NCBI GenBank assembly: GCA_016760525.1
Contig: JAESUW010000041.1
Location: forward strand, 1-49,992
Direction: 5' to 3'
From: Labilibaculum sp.
Lineage (GTDB): Bacteria; Bacteroidota; Bacteroidia; Bacteroidales; Marinifilaceae
Length of the DNA: 49,992 nucleotides
Shown here: in pieces, positions 8,348-17,867 of the stretch
Position numbering within the stretch: position 1 is the first letter of the stretch
Layout: each line of letters begins with the position of its first letter
Notes under the pieces: generated by a model
Seen by the model: the letters and a program-made list of their open reading frames with translations, nothing else
What the model was told of the DNA's origin: nothing
Database searches by the model: none
Made by a program: the position numbers and the translations under genes

Positions 8348-11300
8348 TTATACCTCATTGATGAGAGTCAGTATTTCATTGGCTTTTTTAATGTTTTTAA
8401 TTTTCTCAAAGCTCAAGCTCAATCGGTTTTTGGCTTCTTTCATTTTACAAGGGATGGGTTGTGTTTGTAAGAATTTTAAAACTTTGCTAAACTGAGAGGA
8501 TTGATAGAAAGCCGAATCCTGATTAGAAATAAAATACAGAACCAGTTTCCCGGTTTTTAGAATTAGTTTTTCGATTCCTAAGTCCAAAGATATCCATCGT
8601 AAACGAACTACATTAAGTAATTCAATACACGGTTCCGGCAATTCTCCAAATCGATCTTTTAATTGAGATTCGAACTTTTCAATTTCTTCTTCTGTCTTGA
8701 TATTGTCTAGTTCACGATACAAACGAACTCGTTCCGAAATACTTTCTATATATTGTTCCGGGAAAAGAATTTCCAGATCGGTATCAATTTGGCATTCGGA
8801 AATAAATCGGAGTACTTCTTTGTCCTCTTCCTTCTTTTCATCTTCAAAAATATCTTTGAATTCATTCTCTTTCAATTCAAGCAATGCTTCGTTCAAAATT
8901 TTGTGATAGGTTTCGTATCCAATATCAGCAATAAAACCACTTTGCTCGCCACCTAATAAATTTCCAGCACCACGAATATCCAAATCTTGCATGGCAATAT
9001 TAAAGCCACTTCCCAGTTCAGAAAAACTTTCAATTGCCTGCAATCTTTGTCTGGCTTCCTGAGTCATGGAATTGTGAGGAGGAGTTAGTAAATAGCAAAA
9101 AGCTTTTTTATTTGATCGGCCAACGCGACCACGAAGCTGATGCAATTCGCTCAATCCAAAATTCTGACCATTATTAATAAGAATTGTATTGGCATTTGGA
9201 ATGTCAAGACCAGATTCGATAATGGTTGTAGCAATTAGAACATCGAAATCACCACGGATAAATTCGAGCATGATTTTTTCCAATTTTGGGCCATCCATTT
9301 GTCCGTGAGCAACAACTGTCGAAACACCAGGAACAATCCGTTGAATCATTGCTTCAACATCTTTTATGTTTTGAACCCTGTTGTGGATAAAGAAAACTTG
9401 TCCGTTTCGTTCTACCTCGTAGGTAATGGCTTCGCGAATAATGTCTTCGTTAAAATTATGAATTTCGGTGGCAATAGGGTAGCGATTTGGTGGCGGTGTG
9501 TTGATGATAGACATATCTCTTGCACCCAAAAGCGAAAATTGAAGAGTTCTTGGAATTGGAGTAGCCGTTAATGTTAAGGTATCAACATTAACTTTAAATT
9601 GTTTTAGTTTTTCCTTTACGGATACGCCAAACTTTTGTTCTTCATCAATAATTAGCAAGCCCAGATCTTTAAACTCAATATCCTTTCCTATAATTCGGTG
9701 TGTTCCGATTATAATATCAGTTTGTCCGGTTTTTAAATTTTTCAGAATCTGTTTCTGATCTTTCGAGGTTCTCATTCGACTGATATAATCTACCGTGCAA
9801 GGGAAATTTTTCAATCGATCGCTAAAAGTTTTGAAATGTTGAAATGCCAGAATCGTGGTCGGAACTAAAATAGCAACCTGTTTGTTGTCGGCAACAGCTT
9901 TAAAAGCGGCACGAATAGCAATTTCAGTTTTTCCGAAACCAACATCACCACATATCAGCCTATCCATAGGGTAAGGCGATTCCATTCCTTCTTTTGTTGC
10001 AATTGTGGCTTTCACCTGATCGGGAGTATCTTCATAAATGAAAGAGGCTTCCAATTCTTGTTGCATGTAAGTATCGGGACTGAAAGAAAATCCTTTTTCG
10101 GATTTTCGTTTGGCGTAAAGAGCAATTAGATCCTTGGCAATGTCTTTTACCTTGCCTTTGGTTTTTTCTTTTATTTTTTGCCAGGCACCGGAGCCTAGTT
10201 TGTATATTTTTGGCGATGTTCCGTCTTTGCCTTTGTATTTTGATATTTTATGAAGAGAGTGTAAACTTACATATAGAATATCATTGTCCTTATAAACCAG
10301 TCGGATAACCTCTTGCGATTTGCCGTTTGCATCAATTCTTTGCAAGCCTCCAAAACGACCTATTCCATGATCGGAATGAACAATGTAATCACCAGGATGA
10401 AGACGATTGATTTCTTTTAGAGTAACAGTTTCTTTTGCTTTGTGAACCGTTGAGTTCTTCAGCTTAAATTTGTGGTAACGATCGAAAATCTGATGATCGG
10501 TAAAGATTGAAATTCTCAAGTCATCATCTGAAAAACCTTCGTGAAGCGTGTGGTTTACATCCTGAAATTCAACTTCGATTCCCTTGTCTTCAAAAATTGC
10601 ATGTATTCTTTCAATCTGCTTCGGATTATCGGACAGGATATAATTTGTTTCTGCTTTTGAATTGTTGTTTAGCAAATGCTGTCCCAACAAGTCGAAATTT
10701 TTATTGAATGCCGGTTGCGGGTTTTGATTGAATTTAATCTCTTCCTGAGCATTAAAAAAGAATTTTTGTCCGAATTCCAATATCGAAAACTCATTCATCT
10801 GATTCATGAATTCTTTACTGTTAGTCAGGTAATCTTTTGTAGAAACAGAATCTTCACCTATTTGCATGAATGGAAGCTTTTCTATAGTGCTTTCATACAT
10901 AGACTGAATTCGATCGCAGGAGAACTGCAAATTTTTACACCAAAAAACAGCATTGTCCGGCACAAACGAAAGGAAAGATATTCTCGATTCTTTCAATAAA
11001 TTTTCCTGTATGTTAGGAATGATATCAACCGTATTAAATTTCTCTATCGATAACTGATTTTCCACATTAAACATTCGGATGGAATCTACCTCTTCGCCAA
11101 AGAAATCGATTCGAAATGGGTGCTCATCCGAAAAAGAAAAAATATCAATAATGCTTCCGCGGATAGAGTATTGACCTGGCTCAACCACAAAATCGGCACG
11201 TTCAAACTCATAATCTACCAAAACCTCTTCAACAAATTCGGGCGAAAGCTTTTCTCCCACTTTAATAGTTAAAGTGTTTTCTATCAATTGTTCTTTACTA

Positions 11301-11698
11301 ATTACTTTTTCGATAATGGCCTCGGGAAAAGTAATGATAAATGTAGGATGTTGTTCTGAATTTAAACGCTTTAAACATTCGGCACGAAGAATAATATTGG
11401 AACTATCTGTTTTTTCGTACTGAACCGATCGTTTGTAAGAAGATGGGAAAAATAAAACACGATTATTATCTATAAGATTACACAAATCGTTGTAAAAGTA
11501 TGCAGCTTCTTCCTTATCGTTAAAAATTAAAACATGCGGACGTTTAGAAGGAGAAAGTGCAGATATAACCAATGGTAGAGAAGATCCAACTGCACCTTTT
11601 AAATGTAGTTGGAAGCTCTTTTTTTGTTCCAGGTATTTTTCAATGCTATATCGAGCAGGATGCTTCGAGAATATTTGTATAAGCTGCTTTAGTTCCAA
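8348..11698 (-). CDS. mfd: Transcription-repair coupling factor
   Basis: A 1116-residue ATP-dependent DNA translocase that removes stalled RNA polymerase and recruits UvrAB to template-strand lesions. The UvrB-like region occupies roughly 30-330, and the RNA polymerase interaction domain begins near 430 (HPGDYIVHSDHGIGRF). Helicase motifs follow: Walker A GDVGFGKTE at 584-592, the DEEQ box in LLIIDEEQKFGV, TATPIPRTL, and QLRGRVGRS in motif VI. A C-terminal TRCF domain covers about 950-1080. Length is normal for Mfd. It is transcribed alone, with a good promoter candidate just upstream and a shared terminator downstream. Identification is firm. Confidence 0.97.
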   Translation of the reverse strand: MELKQLIQIFSKHPARYSIEKYLEQKKSFQLHLKGAVGSSLPLVISALSPSKRPHVLIFNDKEEAAYFYNDLCNLIDNNRVLFFPSSYKRSVQYEKTDSSNIILRAECLKRLNSEQHPTFIITFPEAIIEKVISKEQLIENTLTIKVGEKLSPEFVEEVLVDYEFERADFVVEPGQYSIRGSIIDIFSFSDEHPFRIDFFGEEVDSIRMFNVENQLSIEKFNTVDIIPNIQENLLKESRISFLSFVPDNAVFWCKNLQFSCDRIQSMYESTIEKLPFMQIGEDSVSTKDYLTNSKEFMNQMNEFSILEFGQKFFFNAQEEIKFNQNPQPAFNKNFDLLGQHLLNNNSKAETNYILSDNPKQIERIHAIFEDKGIEVEFQDVNHTLHEGFSDDDLRISIFTDHQIFDRYHKFKLKNSTVHKAKETVTLKEINRLHPGDYIVHSDHGIGRFGGLQRIDANGKSQEVIRLVYKDNDILYVSLHSLHKISKYKGKDGTSPKIYKLGSGAWQKIKEKTKGKVKDIAKDLIALYAKRKSEKGFSFSPDTYMQQELEASFIYEDTPDQVKATIATKEGMESPYPMDRLICGDVGFGKTEIAIRAAFKAVADNKQVAILVPTTILAFQHFKTFSDRLKNFPCTVDYISRMRTSKDQKQILKNLKTGQTDIIIGTHRIIGKDIEFKDLGLLIIDEEQKFGVSVKEKLKQFKVNVDTLTLTATPIPRTLQFSLLGARDMSIINTPPPNRYPIATEIHNFNEDIIREAITYEVERNGQVFFIHNRVQNIKDVEAMIQRIVPGVSTVVAHGQMDGPKLEKIMLEFIRGDFDVLIATTIIESGLDIPNANTILINNGQNFGLSELHQLRGRVGRSNKKAFCYLLTPPHNSMTQEARQRLQAIESFSELGSGFNIAMQDLDIRGAGNLLGGEQSGFIADIGYETYHKILNEALLELKENEFKDIFEDEKKEEDKEVLRFISECQIDTDLEILFPEQYIESISERVRLYRELDNIKTEEEIEKFESQLKDRFGELPEPCIELLNVVRLRWISLDLGIEKLILKTGKLVLYFISNQDSAFYQSSQFSKVLKFLQTQPIPCKMKEAKNRLSLSFEKIKNIKKANEILTLINEV

Positions 11699-11725
11699 AT
11701 CCTTATCCTTTTATTATTTGATTGG

Positions 11726-11754
11726 CAAATTTAAGGAAAATATTCTTGGGACAA
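11726..11754 (-). promoter_or_regulatory. Bacteroidota-type promoter candidate for mfd
   Basis: Read on the minus strand there is TTG (11754-11752), an 18-bp spacer, then TAAATTTG (11733-11726), an exact match to the Bacteroidota -7 box TAnnTTTG. It lies 28 bp upstream of the mfd start codon. No mapping data; sequence match only. Confidence 0.5.
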
Positions 11755-12261
11755 GGTAAAAGTTGAAAGGATCGGGAAACTAGGCATAGGTAATGATTTC
11801 TAATTGCTGATTTTTTATTTTTTAGTGAATCACGAAAGTTTTTACCGTATAGTATTGGGGTAATCTGAAATGCTTAAAGTGGACATTTTGCACTTTTTGT
11901 TTTAATTATGTATTTAACGGTTGTGTTGTGTGTCTGGACGCACAGTATGTACGCAAACTGCTCATTGACAGGTGCGAAGTGTTGTTTTTGATAAATAAAA
12001 AAAATATTTAATGTACGATTAATAAAATTTGGTTAAATTTAAAGTGTGATCATAAAAAATAATATACAAAAATAACTTTACAGTGTTGATGTTTAGTGGA
12101 AATTGTGAGACGAATAATCTTATGATTTATATAAAAAGAGTTAATTAGAAATTCCATTTCATCATAAAAGCAGGGAGGCCTTTGTAAGTTTGGAACTTAT
12201 TCTTTTAGCATTTTCAGACTAAAAACGAATTCAATATTAAAATTTAAAACAAATTATAAGA
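11755..12261. other. AT-rich intergenic region, possible promoter for the lipoprotein island
   Basis: Roughly 500 bp separate mfd from the island. I see no credible ORF, tRNA or strong terminator. A TAAGTTTG box (12185-12192) matches TAnnTTTG and could start transcription toward 12262, but no TTG lies at the expected distance upstream, so this is weak. A single AAGTGGACA (11878-11886) is the reverse complement of the TGTCCACTT element found before susC; one copy may be chance. Confidence 0.35.
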
Positions 12262-12897
12262 ATGAAAAATTTTCAAGATTACAAAGGTTCTGGTTGGGGA
12301 CATGAAACAAGAAGGGACGTATTTTATGCAGCTTGCAGATATTTAGGACAAAACCCAACTCGTATTGAAAATATTTATGGAGCAGGCTTCCATTCCGTGC
12401 TTCAAAGTAGTAGTGTTCAGCTTACAGGCGAAGGGTTAGAAAAAGTGAAAAACGATCCTGAAATACAAAGTTTGCAGAGTAGTATTATTAGTGACATTAA
12501 GAGTGATAATGATTATAAAAGAAGGGTGGTTATTCATAGTAAAAGTGAAAGAATTCAATTGGGCGGCGAAAGAGCAGGTGCTGCTATGTGGAAACAAGCA
12601 TTGGAAATTTCGAAATGGGCCGATGAGTATAGCCCAACCTGGCAGGTTGCCTGCAACGAACTTACTTGGCTTTTACGTTCTATTCCAGTAGATTGCAAGG
12701 CTGAGGCCAGTATTGATGGAAAAATTACTATCTCCTATAATTTTACGGATACATTCGATTTACGGCCGAATTGGCAAACTCGCTCAACGGAATATAATGC
12801 CATATGTGCGGTACTCGGATTCATCTATCATGATGTGATTGGTTGCAACGATGAATTAAAAATACATGGAAATTGGGTTGTTGAAATAAATAATTAA
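12262..12897 (+). CDS. Hypothetical protein, possible toxin-like domain heading a lipoprotein array
   Basis: A 211-residue protein with no signal peptide or membrane segment. I cannot assign a family with confidence. The C-terminal half (about 145-211) has alternating beta-like stretches and a pattern (DTFDLRPNWQTRSTEYN followed by YHDVIGCNDELKIHGNW) that resembles, from memory, C-terminal domains of Bacteroidota polymorphic-toxin proteins. That resemblance is unverified. It is followed 4 bp later by the first of three paralogous lipoproteins on the same strand, an arrangement that would fit effector plus surface or periplasmic immunity proteins. The lack of a delivery domain means that, if a toxin, it is an orphan module. 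A housekeeping or structural role is equally open. Confidence 0.6.
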   Translation: MKNFQDYKGSGWGHETRRDVFYAACRYLGQNPTRIENIYGAGFHSVLQSSSVQLTGEGLEKVKNDPEIQSLQSSIISDIKSDNDYKRRVVIHSKSERIQLGGERAGAAMWKQALEISKWADEYSPTWQVACNELTWLLRSIPVDCKAEASIDGKITISYNFTDTFDLRPNWQTRSTEYNAICAVLGFIYHDVIGCNDELKIHGNWVVEINN

Positions 12898-12901
12898 AGA
12901 T

Positions 12902-13552
12902 ATGAAAAAAATAATATTTGTACTGAGTTTGGTAATGCTACTGCTAGCCTGTAATCAATCCAAGTCTAAAGTGAGTCGGTATTACAAAGCAACAAATTGG
13001 GATCGAAATTGCCCTCGCTTTCCTTTATACGAACCATTGGCTATCTATAAAGATCGTTCAACACCTCCTAAATGGCACTTAAGTTTTAATGATTTTCAAA
13101 GTAGTAGAAAAGATAAAATAGACTATCATACCGCTGGATCTAATATTATTTCGATCCATCATATTGGCATCGACAGAGGGATTGTTCATGGTTATATTAA
13201 AGAATCTGAACTCATTGAAACGGGTGTGGGTATTGGAAATTATGCATTTATTAATAGTAAAGGAGGCTTTAGTTTTTCTTTGCAAAAGTGTCCTACTGGT
13301 AAGAACGAACAAGCATTATTATTAATAGACTCTACTAAAAAATCTTTTTTAATTCCTAAAAGGTGGTATGTTGTTAATACTAGAGATACTACTTATACTT
13401 ATTTGTTTAGCGAGGAAGATTATCAAACTAGACTAAAGGAATTAAATGTTTCTGCTCACATGTACAATATCGATAGTGTTTACAATCAGTTTGTAAGAGG
13501 GGGTATTTTACCTTGGTTCCCGGATAGTATAAAAGCAGTTTTAAATAAATAA
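12902..13552 (+). CDS. Island lipoprotein, paralogue 1 of 3
   Basis: A 216-residue protein with a lipoprotein signal (MKKIIFVLSL start, LLLAC lipobox, Cys17), so exported and lipid-anchored. It shares with the next two genes a conserved N-terminal block (YYKATNW, NCPR, PLYEPLAIYKD, STPPKW) and a C-terminal block (SAHMYNIDSVYN, PWFPDSIK), while the middle (about 100-150) is divergent and here carries the GNYAFINSKGGFSF stretch. No known domain is recognised. It lies 4 bp after the 211-aa gene and 4 bp before paralogue 2, so all are one transcript. An immunity-like role is a hypothesis from layout alone. Confidence 0.75.
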   Translation: MKKIIFVLSLVMLLLACNQSKSKVSRYYKATNWDRNCPRFPLYEPLAIYKDRSTPPKWHLSFNDFQSSRKDKIDYHTAGSNIISIHHIGIDRGIVHGYIKESELIETGVGIGNYAFINSKGGFSFSLQKCPTGKNEQALLLIDSTKKSFLIPKRWYVVNTRDTTYTYLFSEEDYQTRLKELNVSAHMYNIDSVYNQFVRGGILPWFPDSIKAVLNK

Positions 13553-13556
13553 AGGT

Positions 13557-14210
13557 ATGCAGAAAATAATGTTTGTGTTGGGATTGATAATGCTACTGTC
13601 GGCATGCAATCAATCCAAGCCTAAGGTTAGTTGGTATTACAAAGCAACAAATTGGAACAGTAATTGTCCTCGTCTTCCCTTATACGAACCATTGGCTATT
13701 TATAAAGATCTTTCAACACCTCCTAAATGGTTCATGAGTTTTAATGATTTATTAAGCAGTAAAAAAGATAAGATAGACTATCATTCTATTGGAGCTAATA
13801 TTATTTCGATAAACCATATTGGCGTTAATAATGGGATTGTTTATGGCTGTATTAATGAATCAACAGTTAAAATAGAAGGATACTCTTTAGGAGATTTTGT
13901 TTATATGAATAACGAAGGGAGTCCTTCATGGACATCAGATTCTACTTATAAGCATCAAGAAGGGGAAATTGTGGCAACCATACTTGATACTGTGAATAAG
14001 GTTGTGATGGTTCCAGAACGTTGGTATATAATAAACACCAAAGATACAACATACAACTTCTTTTTTGATAAGAAGAACTACCAAGCCGAGCTAAAGGAAT
14101 TAAAGGTTTCGGCTCACATGTACAATATAGATAGTGTTTACAATCAGTTTGTAAGAGAGGGTGTTTTACCGTGGTTTCCTGATAGTATAAAAGTTGCTTT
14201 AAATAAATAA
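13557..14210 (+). CDS. Island lipoprotein, paralogue 2 of 3
   Basis: A 217-residue lipoprotein (lipobox LLSAC, Cys17) and a close tandem relative of its neighbours. From residue 18 to about 95 it is almost identical to paralogue 3 (NSNCPRLPLYEPLAIYKD, WFMSF, SSKKDKIDYHSIGANI), yet the tail matches paralogue 1 better (YNQFVREGVLPWFPDSIK). The central segment (about 100-145) differs from both, here with KIEGYSLGDFVYMNNEG. This mosaic pattern suggests duplication followed by exchange between copies. Function unknown. Confidence 0.75.
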   Translation: MQKIMFVLGLIMLLSACNQSKPKVSWYYKATNWNSNCPRLPLYEPLAIYKDLSTPPKWFMSFNDLLSSKKDKIDYHSIGANIISINHIGVNNGIVYGCINESTVKIEGYSLGDFVYMNNEGSPSWTSDSTYKHQEGEIVATILDTVNKVVMVPERWYIINTKDTTYNFFFDKKNYQAELKELKVSAHMYNIDSVYNQFVREGVLPWFPDSIKVALNK

Positions 14211-14218
14211 TTAAAGAT

Positions 14219-14869
14219 ATGAGAAAAATAATATTTGTATTGGGTTTGGTAATGTTTTTGGGTGCTTGTAATCAATCCAAGCCTAAGGTTAGTTGGTATT
14301 ACAAAGCAACAAATTGGAATAGTAATTGTCCTCGTCTTCCCTTATACGAACCATTGGCTATTTATAAAGATCTTTCGACTCCTCCTAAATGGTTCATGAG
14401 TTTTGATGATTTACTAAGTAGTAAAAAAGATAAAATAGACTATCATTCTATTGGAGCTAATATCAGTTCTATAAATCATATTGGTGTTGATAGAGGAGTT
14501 GTACATGGTTATATTGATGAATCCGTGCGTATTTTTGAAAATTGTGATTCGGAGAATCAAGTTTATTTTGATAAGGATGAGAGTGTTTTTTATATTTCTA
14601 AGGAAGTCTATCCTATTGGTAGTGGAGATATCGTACTCTCTTTATTAGATTCAATAAAAAAAGAGTTTCTATTTCCTGAGCATTGGTATATAATAAACAC
14701 CAAAGATACAACATACAATTTCTTTTTTGATAAGAAGATCTATCAAATAGAGCTAAAGGAATTAAATGTTTCTACTCACATGTACAATATCGATAGTGTT
14801 TACAATGAGTTTACCATCACAGGTATTTTACCTTGGTTCCCGGATAGTATAAAAACTGCTTTGCAATGA
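14219..14869 (+). CDS. Island lipoprotein, paralogue 3 of 3
   Basis: A 216-residue lipoprotein (LGAC lipobox, Cys17). The N-terminal third is nearly identical to paralogue 2. The middle (about 100-150) is unique, with FENCDSENQVYFDKDESVFY, and the segment HWYIINTKDTTYNFFFDKK again matches paralogue 2. The tail ends TGILPWFPDSIKTAL. Its stop codon overlaps the start of the next lipoprotein gene (ATGA), showing tight coupling. Function unknown. Confidence 0.75.
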   Translation: MRKIIFVLGLVMFLGACNQSKPKVSWYYKATNWNSNCPRLPLYEPLAIYKDLSTPPKWFMSFDDLLSSKKDKIDYHSIGANISSINHIGVDRGVVHGYIDESVRIFENCDSENQVYFDKDESVFYISKEVYPIGSGDIVLSLLDSIKKEFLFPEHWYIINTKDTTYNFFFDKKIYQIELKELNVSTHMYNIDSVYNEFTITGILPWFPDSIKTALQ

Positions 14870-15384
14870 AACATGTAATTTTGATATCATTTGTATTAAC
14901 AATGCTGTTTTGTTCTTGTAATAGAATTAAAAATAAGGGACAAGAAATTACACATAGAACGGAGAGAAAAATTAAATCTAAAGTAAAAGATTTAATTGAT
15001 CAAGTATTTCCTTTTTTTGAATACGATAGAGCAGATACGAAATATAACAAGATAAGATTTGAAGAATATTTAGAGATTGATTTAACCCCTGATGTAAAAC
15101 AAATATATTGTTATGGAGATTTTTTTGGAGCTGACTATGTTGTTCGATTTTCATTCAGTTGTGACTCAACAACCATTCAAAGAATCATTTTAAAAAAGGA
15201 TTTCAAATTAACCCTTAATAATGATGACAATGGTCTTCTATTTCTGACTGAGTTTAATTGGTGGGAAACAGAAAAAATAAATAAGATAATGGCTTATAAA
15301 AATGGAATAGAACACAGGTATTGGAATTACTTGTGGTATGATAAGGAAAATAAAAAAGCGTATTACGAATTATTTAGTCTTTAA
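14866..15384 (+). CDS. Unrelated lipoprotein closing the island
   Basis: A 172-residue protein with an N-terminal export signal and probable lipidation site (MLFCSC, Cys18). After a basic linker (about 20-45) it has a mixed alpha/beta body with FFGADYVVRFSFSC and NWWETEKINKIMAYKNG stretches. It is not part of the three-copy family by eye, although it overlaps the last copy by 4 bp (ATGA). I do not recognise a family. Confidence 0.65.
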   Translation: MKHVILISFVLTMLFCSCNRIKNKGQEITHRTERKIKSKVKDLIDQVFPFFEYDRADTKYNKIRFEEYLEIDLTPDVKQIYCYGDFFGADYVVRFSFSCDSTTIQRIILKKDFKLTLNNDDNGLLFLTEFNWWETEKINKIMAYKNGIEHRYWNYLWYDKENKKAYYELFSL

Positions 15385-15474
15385 TAGAATAATTAAGTAA
15401 GATAATTTTGTGCATTAAAAACAAATAGGTATCGCCCAATTTGTTTATGCTTTAATTAAATCCAAATAAATAAA

Positions 15475-15765
15475 ATGTTTATTATTTCGTTAGCTTACAA
15501 AGTGCCTTTAGAAAAGGTAGAAAAAGAATTGAACAATCATGTTAAATATCTGAAAGAGCAATATGCTTTAGGGAATTTTCAGGTTTCGGGAAGAAAAGTT
15601 CCGAGAACAGGAGGCGTAATACTTTCAACAGTGAAGGATAAAAAACAATTGGAAGAAATCCTGGCAAAAGATCCTTTTCACAAAAATGATTTAGCCGATT
15701 ATACAATCACCGAATTTATTCCCAGCATGACGAGTGAAGAGTTAACCTGTTTGTTGGAGATTTGA
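15475..15765 (+). CDS. YciI-like protein
   Basis: A 96-residue cytoplasmic protein of the YCII-related dimeric alpha-beta barrel type. The order IISLAY, then a helix with NHVKYLKEQYALGNFQVSG, then the strand GGVILSTV and the DPFHKNDLADYTITEF segment is typical of the family, including the conserved His before YL and the DPF motif. Family members are small and often of uncertain enzymatic role. It stands 90 bp after the lipoprotein island and 63 bp before the scramblase-like gene. Confidence 0.85.
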   Translation: MFIISLAYKVPLEKVEKELNNHVKYLKEQYALGNFQVSGRKVPRTGGVILSTVKDKKQLEEILAKDPFHKNDLADYTITEFIPSMTSEELTCLLEI

Positions 15766-15828
15766 TAATATAGGACTTTGAAATTGTTCTTAAAACTAAG
15801 CAAGACCATTGAATAAAACAGATAAAAT

Positions 15829-16416
15829 ATGAATCCAATTTTAAGTCGAAATTCATTTTTCGTGAAGGAACATCTAGGCATGTTCAAGGCAGCAAATAAT
15901 TTTGATATTTTCAATCCTGATAATCAGGAAATGATAATGACATGCAGGGAAGAAAATCTTGGTTTTTTCACCAAAATGTTGCGGTTTACCGACTATAAGA
16001 GAATGACTCCTTTTAATATTGAAATCAAAACTGCTTCGGGAGAAAAAGTACTAACAATAAAACGAGGTATTTCTATTTTTTTATCCTCGGTTGAAGTTTT
16101 TGATGAGAGTGATAATTTATTGGGGAAATTCAAGCAAAAGTTTTTCTCAATTGGAGGGAAGTTTGACGTTATTGATTCCAATGAAATTTTTTTGTGTACT
16201 CTTAAAGGGAAATGGACCAGTTGGGATTTTAAATTTATTAAAGGTGAAACAGAGTTTGCTCATGTTAGTAAAAAATGGGCTGGAATTGGTAAGGAATTGT
16301 TTACATCAGCAGATAATTACATGTTGACGATTGACAATAAAGTTACAGCAGATAATTCGATTCGAATTTTGATTCTTGCTGCTGTAGTGTGCATTGATAT
16401 GGTTTTAAAGGAATAA
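15829..16416 (+). CDS. Phospholipid scramblase / LURP-one-like protein
   Basis: A 195-residue protein resembling the scramblase/LURP-one (tubby-like barrel) family. It starts with the typical FFVKEHLGMFKAANNFDIF region, has short beta strands punctuated by Asp and Gly turns (EVFDESDNLLGKFKQKFFSIGGKFDV), then a WTSWDFKF segment and VSKKWAG, and ends in a hydrophobic helix (IRILILAAVVCIDMVL). Bacterial members are small proteins of unknown function, and lipid scrambling has not been shown for them as far as I know. No operon partner is evident except the YciI gene upstream. Confidence 0.8.
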   Translation: MNPILSRNSFFVKEHLGMFKAANNFDIFNPDNQEMIMTCREENLGFFTKMLRFTDYKRMTPFNIEIKTASGEKVLTIKRGISIFLSSVEVFDESDNLLGKFKQKFFSIGGKFDVIDSNEIFLCTLKGKWTSWDFKFIKGETEFAHVSKKWAGIGKELFTSADNYMLTIDNKVTADNSIRILILAAVVCIDMVLKE

Positions 16417-16433
16417 ATATAAGAAAAGCAAAT

Positions 16434-16460
16434 AAAGCCACTCCCAAGGAAGTGGCTTTT
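16434..16460. terminator. Bidirectional terminator between the scramblase-like gene and fbp
   Basis: Stem AAAGCCACT (16434-16442) and AGTGGCTTT (16451-16459) with an 8-base loop, with T-rich sequence following on the plus strand, between two convergent genes. Confidence 0.8.
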
Positions 16461-16500
16461 GTTTAGTCGTGCGTTACAGTTCTCTTCTGAAAATTAGATT

Positions 16501-17523
16501 TCAGATGTTATTGAAAAACTCCAAAAACTCTTCAATTTTTTTCACCATATTGGTCGAACCCGTGTAGAAAGGAATACGTTCGTGAAGTGATGTTGGCTTA
16601 ATTGTTAAGATGCGCTGTGTGCCGTCTGTTGCTTTACCACCCGCTTGCTCGGCAATAAAAGCAATTGGACTGCATTCGTACATCAATCGAAGTTTACCAT
16701 TGGGGTTTTTACTGGTTTGCGGATAAATAAAAATTCCACCCTTAAGTAAGTTTCTGTGGAAATCGGCTACCAAAGATCCAATGTAGCGCGAAGTGTAAGG
16801 GCGATTCGATTTTTGATCCAATTCCTGGCAATACTTAATGTATTTTTTAACCCCACTAGGGAAATTGATGTAATTTCCTTCGTTTATGGAATAAATTGTT
16901 CCCGTTTTTGGTGTTTTAATGTTCGGATGCGACAAGCAAAATTCACCAATTGAAGGATCTAAGGTAAATCCGTTTACACCTTTTCCAGTTGTGTATACCA
17001 ACATGGTTGATGAACCATAAATGATATATCCGGCTGCAACTTGTTTGGTTCCTTCCTGAAGGAAATCCTCAATTTTTGCAACTTCTCCTCTTGGAGAAAC
17101 ACGCTCGTAAATTGAGAAAATGGTTCCTATCGAAACATTTACATCGATGTTCGATGAACCATCAAGCGGATCCATTGAGAAAACATATTTTCCATGCTTA
17201 CTCATTTCATCATCGAAAATAATGATATCTTCATTTTCTTCCGATGCAACAGCACAACATTCGCCACTGGCCTTTAGTGCATCAATAAAGTGAGTGTTTG
17301 CAAAAATATCTAGCTTTTGCTGATCTTCTCCTTGTACATTTCGATCTCCATGTTCACCTAAAATATCAATCAATCCAGCTTTGTTTACAGCACGGTTTAC
17401 AATTTTAGATGCAATTCCAATATGATGAAGCAATCGGGACAATTCCCCTTTGGCTCCGGCATGATCGGATTGTCTTTGGATGATGAATTGATTTAAGGTT
17501 TGAACATTGTTGTGTTCAGTCAT
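16501..17523 (-). CDS. fbp: Class I fructose-1,6-bisphosphatase
   Basis: A 340-residue gluconeogenic enzyme that hydrolyses fructose 1,6-bisphosphate to fructose 6-phosphate. Diagnostic sites are the metal-binding motif DPLDGSSN (residues 118-125), the SEENE acidic segment before it, [20 protein letters not shown], and [19 protein letters not shown] near the C-terminus. An upstream ATG at 17562 would add 13 residues ([13 protein letters not shown]) without family similarity, so the start at 17523 is chosen. It is transcribed alone and diverges from the aspartate kinase gene. Confidence 0.95.
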   Translation of the reverse strand: MTEHNNVQTLNQFIIQRQSDHAGAKGELSRLLHHIGIASKIVNRAVNKAGLIDILGEHGDRNVQGEDQQKLDIFANTHFIDALKASGECCAVASEENEDIIIFDDEMSKHGKYVFSMDPLDGSSNIDVNVSIGTIFSIYERVSPRGEVAKIEDFLQEGTKQVAAGYIIYGSSTMLVYTTGKGVNGFTLDPSIGEFCLSHPNIKTPKTGTIYSINEGNYINFPSGVKKYIKYCQELDQKSNRPYTSRYIGSLVADFHRNLLKGGIFIYPQTSKNPNGKLRLMYECSPIAFIAEQAGGKATDGTQRILTIKPTSLHERIPFYTGSTNMVKKIEEFLEFFNNI

Positions 17524-17867
17524 TTTTTTAAGGATTTTTGGTTTACATTCATTTGGTGGCATAAAGTTATGCTTTTTTGTGAAACGCCGAAACGCTTATT
17601 TCAAACGTTTACGACAGACGTTTTTGTTGTCGCAAGCCTAGTTATGCTAGGTGTTTCCAATGGCTAAACTAAGGAGAGATATTTTATGTTGTTGAGTAGT
17701 TTTTTTGCTTTTAAGGGCATTTTTATTCTTTTTTACCTGCGTAAAAGTGTGAAATGAATTACAGAACAGCTTATAATTTTTGTGAAGGTGATAATGCTAA
17801 TACATTATTTTGTAACTTCATTTTTATTTTGAAAATGTAGTTTATAGATCATATTAACAATTCTTTG
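17524..17867. other. Divergent promoter region between fbp and the first aspartate kinase
   Basis: This 344-bp gap must hold both promoters. Two short hairpins are visible: AAACGT/ACGTTT around 17603-17624 and CCTAG/CTAGG around 17636-17652. I found no exact TAnnTTTG box with a proper -33 element and no small ORF I would defend. Confidence 0.3.

Noticed and set aside
11878-11886. AAGTGGACA as a remote HTCS operator before the lipoprotein island
   Set aside because: Only a single copy, no phased repeats, and no link to the regulator; kept only as a remark.
17524-17562. Longer fbp start giving [13 protein letters not shown]
   Set aside because: Adds residues without similarity to the family; ATG at 17523 gives the usual N-terminus.
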